Below are positions 38,521-47,606 of a stretch of DNA of 64,000 bases, piece after piece. Below the pieces are notes generated by a model, which was given only the letters and a program-made list of their open reading frames with translations, did not search any database and was not told the DNA's origin. Both the position numbers and the translations under genes were made by a program. The DNA comes from Lacticaseibacillus suilingensis. Lineage in GTDB: Bacteria; Bacillota; Bacilli; Lactobacillales; Lactobacillaceae. Location: assembly GCF_016861845.1 (NCBI RefSeq), contig NZ_BOLV01000011.1, forward strand, positions 1 through 64,000, read 5' to 3'. Positions within the stretch are counted from its first letter, which is position 1, and each line of letters opens with the position of its first letter.

Positions 38521-39071
38521 TTATCTTAGCCAGCAACTCACCGCGCCGGCAAGAACTGCTCAAGCGCGTGGTGCCTGACTTTACCGTGATGCCGGCCGCC
38601 GTTGATGAACGAGCCTTGCCCATCCTGCCGCCGCGTGCTTATGTGCAGCGGCTGGCGGCAGCCAAATGTGGCGCCGTGGCGCGCGAGCATCCTGGAGCCA
38701 CAGTGATTGCCGCCGATACCATGGTGGCTTTCAACGGTGAACTGCTCGGCAAGCCTCAGACGGCCGAGGCGGCGACAGCAATGCTCACCGCACTTGGGGG
38801 GCAGACGCACCAAGTCCACACTGGCCTGTGCGTTTATTGGCCAGACAAAACTATGCGGCAAACAGTGGTGACCACCGAAGTGACCTTCTGGCCGTTAACG
38901 GCCACGGAGATTGCGGATTACGTGGCGACCGGCGAGCCCTTGGATAAGGCTGGTGGCTATGGCATTCAGGGTCAAGGCAGTTTGTTGGTCAAAGCCATTG
39001 CTGGTGATTTTTATAATGTGGTGGGTCTACCCATCAGCACACTAGCGCGGGTGCTGGCCGCCAAACAATAA
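38517..39071 (+). CDS. maf: Maf family nucleotide pyrophosphatase
   Basis: A 184-residue house-cleaning NTP pyrophosphatase (likely dTTP/UTP type) that hydrolyses non-canonical or excess nucleotides. The phosphate loop [31 protein letters not shown] and the GGYGIQGQG loop match the family. The ATG at 38517 has CGGAGG ahead and overlaps mutL by 4 bp; the longer frame upstream lies inside mutL. A terminator follows. Confidence 0.93.
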   Translation: MIILASNSPRRQELLKRVVPDFTVMPAAVDERALPILPPRAYVQRLAAAKCGAVAREHPGATVIAADTMVAFNGELLGKPQTAEAATAMLTALGGQTHQVHTGLCVYWPDKTMRQTVVTTEVTFWPLTATEIADYVATGEPLDKAGGYGIQGQGSLLVKAIAGDFYNVVGLPISTLARVLAAKQ

Positions 39072-39096
39072 GTCGAGTCATCGGCTTATTTTTTTT
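39067..39096 (+). terminator. Terminator of mutSL-maf
   Basis: AATAAGTCGA pairs with TCGGCTTATT, then a long T-run. It overlaps the maf stop codon. Confidence 0.85.
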
Positions 39097-39485
39097 GGCT
39101 TAAAGTGCCTTGGTGCGGCATTTGCGTAATTAATAGTCAGCGGCAAAATTGGCGCGAAATGATTGTTAATGGCATGAGCAAATAACTGGCGCGTTTTGGC
39201 ATTTGGTGGCAAGATGACCGGTACTCAAAGCAATGGCGAGCTGTGCCAGCGCGTTGAGCGGTGTCTGGCCAAGGCGTTGTGCCGACTGCCAACTAAGGAG
39301 GTGGTGCTAACGGCTGGGGTCGTGGCCCGCAAATGACACCGGATAAGGCTGGACCCGCCGCGGCCAGCGACTGTTGATCTTGGGTAAGTTAGTGCGTGTT
39401 GGTCGCCTGCAATGAGGGTAGTGTAAGGCCCGGAAGGCGACCGTTTGTAAGAGACACAGTCAGTAATTTCAAGGGGGACTTTGGG
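39097..39485 (+). other. Non-coding region before the WxL locus
   Basis: About 390 bp with no convincing gene. A stem GGTCGCCT (39401-39408)/AGGCGACC (39435-39442) lies about 27 bp before the ribosome site of the WxL gene. A perfect AAGGAGG at 39295-39301 has no start codon at a usable distance. A 40-codon ATG frame (39214-39336) runs through it without a good ribosome site. No clear promoter hexamers were found. It may be a leader or a decayed gene. Confidence 0.4.
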
Positions 39486-40169
39486 ATGAAAAAAGCAACA
39501 TGGTTATTTAGCAGTGTAATTGCGGCATTATTGACGACTGGAGCACCGGCTGTGGTGTCAGCAGAAAGTGGACCAGGTACTAGCGATAGCAATCTATCAA
39601 CTGGAACTACAGACGGTTTCACCTTAGCAACAGATACAGAAGTAGCAACTGCTGAGAGTGTTGCCGAGGTGAATATTCAACCTGGCAACCTTTTTCTGAA
39701 AGCGGTGCCGAACCTGAATTTCGGAGAGAAAGAAGTGAAGGGTTTAATTACAAATGGGCTAGATTTCTCATTGACAAAGGGTACTATTCAAACCGGAGCG
39801 GCCGCGTACGACGGCAATTCTTCTAATTCAATTGAAGTCGACGATTTTCGGGGCACAAATGCAGGTTGGACCTTAAACGCTAAAATCAGTGGCTTTACGA
39901 AACTAGGAGACAATAGCGCAAGCCTTTCTGCGACTGAATTTACCCTCACAGGAGCAGTAAAGACCGACACATTGGATGAAAATTTGACCGGAAGCAACAT
40001 TGCGACCGGTGAAACCTCTATCCTTACTGCGGCCGAGGGCAAAGGTTCAGGTATTGTTCAATCCACACTTGAAGACGCGAAACTATCATTTGCAAAGACT
40101 CCTAATGCAGTTGCTGGTACCTACCAGGCAACTGTGACATGGACACTTAGTGCAGTGCCAGGAGCTTAA
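39486..40169 (+). CDS. WxL domain surface protein
   Basis: A 227-residue secreted protein. The signal peptide (about 1-26, MKKATWLFSSVIAALLTTGA) is cleaved near VVSA. The C-terminal WxL domain has its two signatures, GWTLNAKIS (near 135) and the terminal TYQATVTWTLSAVPGA. WxL domains bind peptidoglycan non-covalently and partner with DUF916 proteins. Its DNA is visibly more A/T-rich, with less biased codons, than the neighbouring genes, which hints at different origin or relaxed use. AAGGGGG precedes the ATG. The DUF916 and LPXTG genes follow. Confidence 0.9.
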   Translation: MKKATWLFSSVIAALLTTGAPAVVSAESGPGTSDSNLSTGTTDGFTLATDTEVATAESVAEVNIQPGNLFLKAVPNLNFGEKEVKGLITNGLDFSLTKGTIQTGAAAYDGNSSNSIEVDDFRGTNAGWTLNAKISGFTKLGDNSASLSATEFTLTGAVKTDTLDENLTGSNIATGETSILTAAEGKGSGIVQSTLEDAKLSFAKTPNAVAGTYQATVTWTLSAVPGA

Positions 40170-40298
40170 GGATTTAACATTGCTCAATTGCTTCGGGCAG
40201 CTTTCAAAGCATTTATCTGCTCATGTCAGTAAATCTCTTGACAAGAGTGGGGTCTGGCCCAAGTTAGTCCCAGTTTTGCGGTGAGAGGGGGTGCGGTT

Positions 40299-41267
40299 AT
40301 GAAACGATGGTGGTGGCTTATCCTCCTGCTAGGACTGTTCTGGCCAGGTCAACCAGTGGCCGCGGAAGGGGCAGGCTTCACAGTGACACCAGACCTTCCG
40401 GCGAACCAAATCGGTGGCGATACTGGTTGGTTCAACTTGCTGGTGAAGCCGGGCGAAACCCAAACCTTGACGGTGACAGTGGCCAATCAATCGGATCAGG
40501 ATAAACAACTGAAGCTGGAGCTGACCAATGCCTTCACGCAAGACAATGGGCAGGTGGGCTATGCGCCAAATCAGAAAAAGGCCGCTTCTGCCAAGTTGCA
40601 ACTGACGGCCATTGGCTCGAAACCTATTTCGCTGATTTTGGCCGCGCATCAGGGCCGGAAGGTGACTTTTCAGGTGAAACCACCAGCGGAGGGCTTCTCA
40701 GGACAAATCCTAGGCGCGGTGTATGTTCGCGATGAAACGCCACCGGCAGAAGCTTCTGGCAGTGGCTTTGCAGTTACCAACGCCTTCGCAATGGTGGTGG
40801 CGGTTCAGCTGCAGACTAGCGAAAAGCTGGTGCCGCCAGCCGTGCAGTTGGATGCCGTGAAGGCCACCACTGAGCACATTCAAGCGACCCTCCAAAACAC
40901 TGCACCGCGGCTGTTTGGCAAGCTGACGTTGCAGGCAAAAGTGTTGCCGGTTGGTCAGAAGACGGCCGTTTACACCCAAAAGAACACGGATTACGCCATG
41001 GCGCCCACCTCAGCCTTCAACTACCAACTCACCCCGACCAAAACTTTGGCCGCAGGCGAGTATCAGCTGGTGATCGACGCCAGCGCTGGCAACTACAAGT
41101 GGCATTTGACGAAGAACTTCACGTTGAAGCAGGTCATCGCCGCGGCCCCAGCACCAGCGCCGAAAGTTAATCCGCCGGTCTGGTGGCCATGGGCCGTTGC
41201 GCTCGTCGCCGTGCTGCTGCTCGGCATCGGGCTCGGTTGGTGGCGTGGCCGCAAACAGCGGGGGTGA
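40299..41267 (+). CDS. DUF916/DUF3324 surface protein of a WxL locus
   Basis: A 322-residue membrane-anchored surface protein. It has a signal peptide (about 1-23), then an Ig-like DUF916-type region starting FTVTPDLPANQIGGDTGWF. The DUF3324-like half runs from about residue 165 to 275. The C-terminal helix is WWPWAVALVAVLLLGIGLGW with a Lys/Arg tail. In Csc clusters these proteins form the membrane-linked scaffold for WxL partners. The ATG at 40299 is used, since GAGAGGGGG lies ahead. Unlike the WxL gene its base composition matches the region. The LPXTG gene starts 3 bp after the stop. Confidence 0.85.
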   Translation: MKRWWWLILLLGLFWPGQPVAAEGAGFTVTPDLPANQIGGDTGWFNLLVKPGETQTLTVTVANQSDQDKQLKLELTNAFTQDNGQVGYAPNQKKAASAKLQLTAIGSKPISLILAAHQGRKVTFQVKPPAEGFSGQILGAVYVRDETPPAEASGSGFAVTNAFAMVVAVQLQTSEKLVPPAVQLDAVKATTEHIQATLQNTAPRLFGKLTLQAKVLPVGQKTAVYTQKNTDYAMAPTSAFNYQLTPTKTLAAGEYQLVIDASAGNYKWHLTKNFTLKQVIAAAPAPAPKVNPPVWWPWAVALVAVLLLGIGLGWWRGRKQRG

Positions 41268-41270
41268 CCT

Positions 41271-41573
41271 ATGAAAAAAGTGGGATGGCTTTTAATCGCT
41301 GGGCTGAGCTTCAGCTTTTACACCGCGCAGCCGGTGCGAGCTGATCAGATGCGCAGCACGGCGAGCTTCACCCTTGTTGCGTCGCCGCCAACTTGGCCAA
41401 CGCCGGGGGCACCGACGGAACAGCCGCCAAAGCGGCCTTCGCCTGGTCCGCTACCGGCTACTGGGGAAACGCAGCACGCGCTGGTGGTGTGGCTGGGCGT
41501 TGGCTTGCTGGCGGCGCTTGGCCTGAACCAGCGCCGGGTTAACCGGCGGCGCGGGCTGAGACAGATAGGGTAA
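41271..41573 (+). CDS. Small LPXTG-anchored surface protein
   Basis: A 100-residue sortase substrate: signal peptide (about 1-24, ending VRA), a short Pro/Thr-rich stalk, sorting motif LPATGE (near 61), a hydrophobic helix and an Arg-rich tail. Almost all of the mature protein is stalk, as in CscD-type members of WxL clusters. It ends the three-gene locus. Confidence 0.85.
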   Translation: MKKVGWLLIAGLSFSFYTAQPVRADQMRSTASFTLVASPPTWPTPGAPTEQPPKRPSPGPLPATGETQHALVVWLGVGLLAALGLNQRRVNRRRGLRQIG

Positions 41574-41578
41574 ACAAC

Positions 41579-41618
41579 AAAGAGGCAGTGCTCGCATGAA
41601 TGCAAGCACTGCCTCTTT
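41579..41618. terminator. Bidirectional terminator, WxL locus / TVP38 gene
   Basis: AAAGAGGCAGTGCT pairs with AGCACTGCCTCTTT, a 14-bp perfect stem. Confidence 0.9.
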
Positions 41619-41632
41619 CAGTTTGGCTTCAG

Positions 41633-42229
41633 TTACCCGAACAAGCGCAGGAGCCAATGCGCGCCGAAAATCAACGCCCAGCTGTAAGCCGCAATCGTAA
41701 TGGGTTTGCCCAGAATGATGATCCAAGAAAACATCCGGGTTTTCATATGGGTCAGGCCGGCAATCAGGCAAAGCACGTCGTCTGGCGCGATTGGCGCGAT
41801 GATGGCGACGGCGAAGAACATGTCGAACTTCTGCTGGTTCTTGGCGTAGGCCATGTATTTTTCAAAGACTTTTTCCGGCACGATATGGAGAATGAAGGGC
41901 TTGCCGTAACGGCGCGCCAGGAAGAAGTTGATGAAAGAGCCGATACAGATACCGATGTAGTTATATAAAAAGCCTTGCCAGGGGCCAAACAGGAGCACCC
42001 CGGCCGCGGTACTGACGCCGCCAGGAATGATGGGGATGACGACTTGAACGATTTGAATGGCGATGAAAATCAATGGCCCAACAAAACCAGTGCCGTTGAG
42101 GTAATTCTGGAGGTTGCTGAGGTTTTTAAAGACCCCGATGCGATACCAGTAGATCGTCACGGCAATGATTGCCAGGAGACTCAACAAGGCGGTAATGTTG
42201 ATCAGCCGGCGTGAGGTCGTTTCGCTCAA
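41633..42229 (-). CDS. TVP38/TMEM64 (DedA-like) membrane protein
   Basis: A 198-residue protein with about five hydrophobic segments. The VTT/SNARE-associated motif region reads VIPIIPGGVSTAAGVLLFGPWQGFLYNYIGICIG (split here as PIIPGGVSTAAGVLLFG and FLYNYIGICIGS), followed by FFLARRYGKPFI. Relatives are lipid scramblases or small-molecule carriers; the role here is unknown. A TTG start at 42229 is preferred because GAAGG lies 8 bp ahead; the GTG three codons earlier overlaps that site. Confidence 0.82.
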   Translation of the reverse strand: MSETTSRRLINITALLSLLAIIAVTIYWYRIGVFKNLSNLQNYLNGTGFVGPLIFIAIQIVQVVIPIIPGGVSTAAGVLLFGPWQGFLYNYIGICIGSFINFFLARRYGKPFILHIVPEKVFEKYMAYAKNQQKFDMFFAVAIIAPIAPDDVLCLIAGLTHMKTRMFSWIIILGKPITIAAYSWALIFGAHWLLRLFG

Positions 42230-42425
42230 AAGCGTCACCTTCTTTCGAGGATAATTTTATCAGCTTGAAGCAGTGCTGCCTAGCATTGCGTGCGAACAGT
42301 TTCGTCACTTGGCGCTTGGGCTTAAGTCGTAGAACGCCGGTAAAACAGCCTTGGCGTGCATGGGCGAAAGCCGGCTTTTATGGTAAACTGGGTTGCAAAC
42401 ATATGTACTGAAAAGAGAGGGCACT

Positions 42426-43004
42426 ATGTACGAATACTTGAATGGCACCGTCGCTGATGTCGCGCCAGGCTATGTGGTGCTGGATGTGCAAGGCGTGGGC
42501 TACCGCCTGCTGATGGGCAACCCTTATGCTTACACGATTGGCCAGCAAGCCAAAATCTATGTGCAGCACATCATCCGCGACAACGACCAGGCCTTGTATG
42601 GGTTTGAAAACCAAGCGGCCAAGCAAACCTTCAACCAGCTGCTGACGGTGACCGGGATTGGGCCGAAGTCCGCACTGGCGATTTTGGCCAATGCCGACAC
42701 CACCGGCCTGGCCCAAGCTGTGGCCAGCGGCGACGTGGGCTTTTTGACGAAGTTCCCTGGTATTGGCAAAAAAACCGCGCAGCAGATTATTTTGGATTTG
42801 AAAGGTAAGCTGCACCTGACCCCAGAAGCCGATCCGACGCCGGCAACGGCAAACGTCGACCCCGCCTTAGCGGATGCCATGGCCGCCTTGGTGGCCCTGG
42901 GTTACCCAGACAAAGCGGTGGCAAAGTTAGAAAAGCCGTTAACTGCCAGTGGGGCGACGACGACGGATGAGTATTTGCGCCGCGGGTTACAATTATTGAG
43001 CTAG
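42426..43004 (+). CDS. ruvA: Holliday junction branch migration protein RuvA
   Basis: A 192-residue junction-binding subunit. The OB fold ([12 protein letters not shown]...), tandem helix-hairpin-helix motifs ([13 protein letters not shown] and [17 protein letters not shown]) and the C-terminal RuvB-binding domain after a Pro/Ala linker are complete. The start at 42426 follows GAGAGGG. An extended -10 TGGTAAACT lies at 42381-42389. Confidence 0.97.
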   Translation: MYEYLNGTVADVAPGYVVLDVQGVGYRLLMGNPYAYTIGQQAKIYVQHIIRDNDQALYGFENQAAKQTFNQLLTVTGIGPKSALAILANADTTGLAQAVASGDVGFLTKFPGIGKKTAQQIILDLKGKLHLTPEADPTPATANVDPALADAMAALVALGYPDKAVAKLEKPLTASGATTTDEYLRRGLQLLS

Positions 43005-43014
43005 GAGGATTGTT

Positions 43015-44013
43015 GTGGCAGACGAGCGAATCGTATCAAAAGACGCTGAGCCGGATGACGACGCTATTGAGCGGAGTCTGCGGCCGCATCAGTTAGCCGA
43101 CTACATCGGCCAAACTGCGGTGAAGTCGCAGCTCACCGTCTACATTCAAGCGGCGTTGAAGCGCGAAGAAGCCATGGACCATGTGCTCCTTTATGGCCCG
43201 CCTGGCTTAGGGAAAACTACGCTGGCTTTGGTGATTGCCAACGAACTTGGCGTGCACATTCGCACCACCTCTGGCCCGGCGATTGAAAAGCCGGGCGATT
43301 TGGTGGCGATGCTGAATGAACTGCAACCAGGCGATGTCCTGTTCGTGGATGAAATTCACCGCTTACCGAAAATCGTTGAAGAAATGCTGTACTCGGCGAT
43401 GGAAGACTTTTACATCGATATCGTGGTAGGGGAAGGCCCAACCGCGCACCCGGTGCATTTTCCCTTGCCGCCGTTTACGCTGATCGGCGCCACGACCAGA
43501 GCCGGAATGCTGTCGGCGCCGCTGCGTGACCGCTTCGGCATCACGGAACACATGCAGTACTACAACGAAGATGAGCTGAAGCATATCGTGCTGCGCTCGG
43601 CTTCGATTTTCAATATGGCGGTGCCAGACAGTGCCGCACTGGAAGTGGCCCGACGCTCACGGGGCACTCCGCGGATTGCCAACCGCTTGTTGCGGCGCAT
43701 TCGCGATTTTGCCGATGTGGCGGACTCCGACTTGGATGTCGCTTTGGTGGATCACGCTTTGGCCCAACTGCAAGTGGATGACCGCGGTCTGGATGCCATC
43801 GACCGCAAGTTGCTGGGCATGATGATTCGCGACTATGATGGCGGGCCAGTGGGGCTGAACACCATCGCCGCGAACATCGGCGAGGAAACCGCGACCATCG
43901 AAGAAATGTATGAACCCTATCTCCTGCAAATCGGTTTTCTCAAGCGCACGCCGCGCGGCCGCATGGTGACGCCGGCGGGTTATGACCATTTGCACATTCC
44001 CTTTACCCATTAA
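43015..44013 (+). CDS. ruvB: Holliday junction helicase motor RuvB
   Basis: A 332-residue AAA+ motor that drives branch migration with RuvA. Walker [15 protein letters not shown], Walker [12 protein letters not shown], sensor 1 IGATTRAG and the C-terminal winged helix are present. GTG start at 43015 with AGGAGG ahead. It lies 10 bp behind ruvA. Confidence 0.98.
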   Translation: MADERIVSKDAEPDDDAIERSLRPHQLADYIGQTAVKSQLTVYIQAALKREEAMDHVLLYGPPGLGKTTLALVIANELGVHIRTTSGPAIEKPGDLVAMLNELQPGDVLFVDEIHRLPKIVEEMLYSAMEDFYIDIVVGEGPTAHPVHFPLPPFTLIGATTRAGMLSAPLRDRFGITEHMQYYNEDELKHIVLRSASIFNMAVPDSAALEVARRSRGTPRIANRLLRRIRDFADVADSDLDVALVDHALAQLQVDDRGLDAIDRKLLGMMIRDYDGGPVGLNTIAANIGEETATIEEMYEPYLLQIGFLKRTPRGRMVTPAGYDHLHIPFTH

Positions 44014-44030
44014 ATGATTGGAAGGATAAC

Positions 44031-45065
44031 ATGCTCACTACTGAAGACTTTGACTATGATTTGCCTCATGAACTGATTGCCCAGACGCCGCTGAAGGAAC
44101 GTGACGCCAGCCGCTTGCTGGTGTTGAACGCGGAAACTGGTGCGTATGAGGATAAGCATTTTTACGACATTCTGGATTACCTGAACCCCGGCGACGCAGT
44201 GGTGATGAACGATACCCGGGTGATGCCAGCGCGGTTGTATGGTGTGAAAAAAGACACCGGTGCCCACATGGAAGTGCTGCTGCTGCACAACACAGAAGGC
44301 GACCAATGGGAAACCTTGATGAAGCCAGCCAAAAAAGCCCCAGTTGGCACTGAAATCGACTTTGGGGATGGCTTGTTGAAGGCAACCGTGAAGGAAGAAC
44401 TGGATCACGGCGGTCGCATTATTGAGTTCCACTACGACGGCATTTTCATGGAGATTCTGGATCAGCTTGGCGAAACCCCGCTGCCGCCGTACATCAAAGC
44501 TAAGCTCGATGACCCGGAGATGTACCAAACCGTTTACGCCAAGGAAATGGGTTCGGCGGCCGCCCCAACCGCTGGCCTCCACTGGACCCCAGAACTATTG
44601 CAAAAGGTCAAAGACAAAGGCGTGAAGCTCGTTTATCTGACGCTCCATGTCGGCCTGGGCACCTTCCGGCCGGTGTCTGTGGACAACATTGAAGACCACA
44701 AGATGCACAGCGAATTCTACCGCTTCTCTCAAGAAGCCGCGGACACGCTCAACGAAGTCAAAGCCAATGGCGGCCGTATCATCGCCACCGGCACCACCTC
44801 GATTCGCACCTTGGAAACGATCGGCACCAAGTTCGACGGTCAGATCAAACCTGACTCCGGCTGGACCGACATCTTCATCAAGCCTGGCTACCAGTGGCGC
44901 TTGGTCGATGCCTTCATCACCAACTTCCACCTGCCAAAGTCCACGTTGGTCATGCTCGTCGCCGCCTTCACCGGTCGCGAAAACATCCTGAACGCCTATC
45001 ACCACGCGATTGAAGAAAAGTACCGCTTCTTCAGCTTTGGCGACGCCATGTATATTCACAAGTAA
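44031..45065 (+). CDS. queA: S-adenosylmethionine:tRNA ribosyltransferase-isomerase
   Basis: A 344-residue enzyme that transfers the ribosyl part of SAM to preQ1 in tRNA to form epoxyqueuosine. Conserved segments: [49 protein letters not shown] and the C-terminal [13 protein letters not shown]. It follows ruvB by 17 bp; tgt, the earlier step, lies downstream beyond two repeats and an RNA gene. Confidence 0.97.
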   Translation: MLTTEDFDYDLPHELIAQTPLKERDASRLLVLNAETGAYEDKHFYDILDYLNPGDAVVMNDTRVMPARLYGVKKDTGAHMEVLLLHNTEGDQWETLMKPAKKAPVGTEIDFGDGLLKATVKEELDHGGRIIEFHYDGIFMEILDQLGETPLPPYIKAKLDDPEMYQTVYAKEMGSAAAPTAGLHWTPELLQKVKDKGVKLVYLTLHVGLGTFRPVSVDNIEDHKMHSEFYRFSQEAADTLNEVKANGGRIIATGTTSIRTLETIGTKFDGQIKPDSGWTDIFIKPGYQWRLVDAFITNFHLPKSTLVMLVAAFTGRENILNAYHHAIEEKYRFFSFGDAMYIHK

Positions 45066-45066
45066 A

Positions 45067-45192
45067 AGGCTGCGGAAGGTGGCCGTTTTTAGCCCGACAA
45101 ATAGCCTAGCTCTGAGCCTTATCGGCGAACTTTGCCGATGAGACTCAGAGCGTAGCTATTTGCTCGGGCGTTGGCCGCCTGGAGCGCAACTA
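45067..45192 (+). repeat. Family A structured repeat, copy A3
   Basis: In order: GGCTGCGGAA, stem 1 GGTGGCC/GGCCGCC, internal loop GTTTTTA/GTT, stem 2 GCCCGA/TCGGGC, TAGCCTAGC (45102-45110), a hairpin specific to this copy (TCTGAG/CTCAGA and ATCGGC/GCCGAT, loop GAACTTT), GCGTAGCTA, then GGAGCGCAACTA. It begins just after the queA stop and is followed in tandem by A4. Confidence 0.9.
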
Positions 45193-45196
45193 CACA

Positions 45197-45368
45197 AGGC
45201 TGCGGAAGGTGCCCGCTTTTAGCCGGATGATTAGCCTAGCCAGATGGTTTGCCACCGATTTTTGGTGGCGGGCCAGCTGGCGTAGCTGCTGCCGCATGTC
45301 AGCCTGTACGCGCTATGCGCTACAGGCTGATCAACCCACTCCGGCGCTGGCCACCTGGAGCGCAACTA
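45197..45368 (+). repeat. Family A structured repeat, copy A4 with an extra hairpin
   Basis: Same layout as A3: stem 1 GGTGCCC/GGCCACC, loop GCTTTTA/GCT, stem 2 GCCGGA/TCCGGC, TAGCCTAGC, hairpin CAGATGG..GCCACC/GGTGGC..CCAGCTG with loop GATTTTT, GCGTAGCTG, end GGAGCGCAACTA. The 3' arm has an added hairpin at about 45300-45330 (TCAGCCTGT/ACAGGCTGA). Confidence 0.88.
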
Positions 45369-45369
45369 G

Positions 45370-46752
<1,383 letters not shown>

Positions 46753-46818
46753 TCTAGCGATTGCGGTGATTCTTTGGTACAGTGTTACTGAACAAATAAG
46801 AAAACGAGGTAATTCATT

Positions 46819-47229
46819 TTGAGTAGTGGATTTTCAATGATCATCTTACTGGTGCTGATGTTCGGGGTCATGTACTTCGGCATGATGCGCCCACAGAAGA
46901 AGCAGCAACAACAACGCATGGAAATGCTGAAGGGCCTGAAGAAAGGCGACAAAATCGTCACCATCGGCGGCTTGCATGGGGTGATTGATTCTATCGATCG
47001 CGCCGGCAACACCGTTGATTTGGATCTGGACGGTGTTTTCCTGACCTTCAGCCTGTCCGCCATTCGCACAGTGACGCCAGCGGCTGCCCCAGTTGAGGAC
47101 AAGCCCTATAGCGAACCAAGCAGCGACGATGTTACCAGCAACGACGCTAGCGATAACGCTGATAGCGAAGCAGCCAGCGAGGACACACCGGCTGACAGCG
47201 ACAAGCAGGACGATAGCGAAGCCAAATAA
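46819..47229 (+). CDS. yajC: Preprotein translocase subunit YajC
   Basis: A 136-residue SecDF-associated membrane protein. One N-terminal helix (MIILLVLMFGVMYFGMM) is followed by the family signature RPQKKQQQQRMEMLKGLKKG and GDKIVTIGGLHGVIDSI. The last 45 residues are a low-complexity Asp/Ser/Ala/Glu tail, longer than in many YajC proteins. TTG start at 46819. Its position behind tgt is standard. Confidence 0.93.
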   Translation: MSSGFSMIILLVLMFGVMYFGMMRPQKKQQQQRMEMLKGLKKGDKIVTIGGLHGVIDSIDRAGNTVDLDLDGVFLTFSLSAIRTVTPAAAPVEDKPYSEPSSDDVTSNDASDNADSEAASEDTPADSDKQDDSEAK

Positions 47230-47240
47230 GCACCAGCTTC

Positions 47241-47284
47241 GAGCTTCCAGTTGAGCGGCCACCTCTCACTGGGAGCTTTTTTCG
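47241..47284 (+). terminator. Terminator of yajC
   Basis: GAGCTTCCAGT pairs with ACTGGGAGCT (one mismatch) around a 16-nt loop, followed by six T residues. Confidence 0.75.
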
Positions 47285-47497
47285 TGGGCTGAATTAAATT
47301 GTTCATCGGGTAACATGAACTCACCGGGCTAATTGACAGTTTGACGGTCATCGCGCCAGTAGCGGGGATGAGGCCCGTCGTAGCGATGAGGGATAAGACA
47401 ATAAAAGTTGAAATGAACACGGTTACGCTCACTCAATAACGAAATATTTTTAAATGAGAATGCCTTTATAACAGTGTTTTCGACCCCTCCGATATTT

Positions 47498-47575
47498 TTC
47501 GTGAAAAATTTCACCGAAACTTGTTTACAAATTCACAATCATCGGGTATATTATTGTTTGTGAAATGGTTAACAA
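47498..47575 (+). promoter_or_regulatory. Three Rex-like operators before adhE
   Basis: TTGTTTACAAATTCACAA (47521-47538) and TTGTGAAATGGTTAACAA (47558-47575) fit the Rex consensus TTGTGAAAnnnTTCACAA well. A third, weaker one, GTGAAAAATTTCAC (47501-47514), lies upstream. They cover the -35 box and the transcript start of adhE. Confidence 0.75.
47524..47552 (+). promoter_or_regulatory. adhE promoter
   Basis: TTTACA (47524-47529), a 17-bp spacer and TATATT (47547-47552). The -35 lies within the middle Rex-like site. Confidence 0.7.
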
Positions 47576-47606
47576 AAATTGAAGCCTATCTTGTGGAGGG
47601 ATATCA

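Noticed and set aside
39214-39336. A 40-codon ATG frame before the WxL gene
   Set aside because: No good ribosome site, no recognisable motif, and an orphan Shine-Dalgarno lies inside it.
47414-47427. A catabolite-response-like site TGAACACGGTTACG before adhE
   Set aside because: One core base differs from the cre consensus, and it lies over 100 bp from the promoter. Too weak to list.
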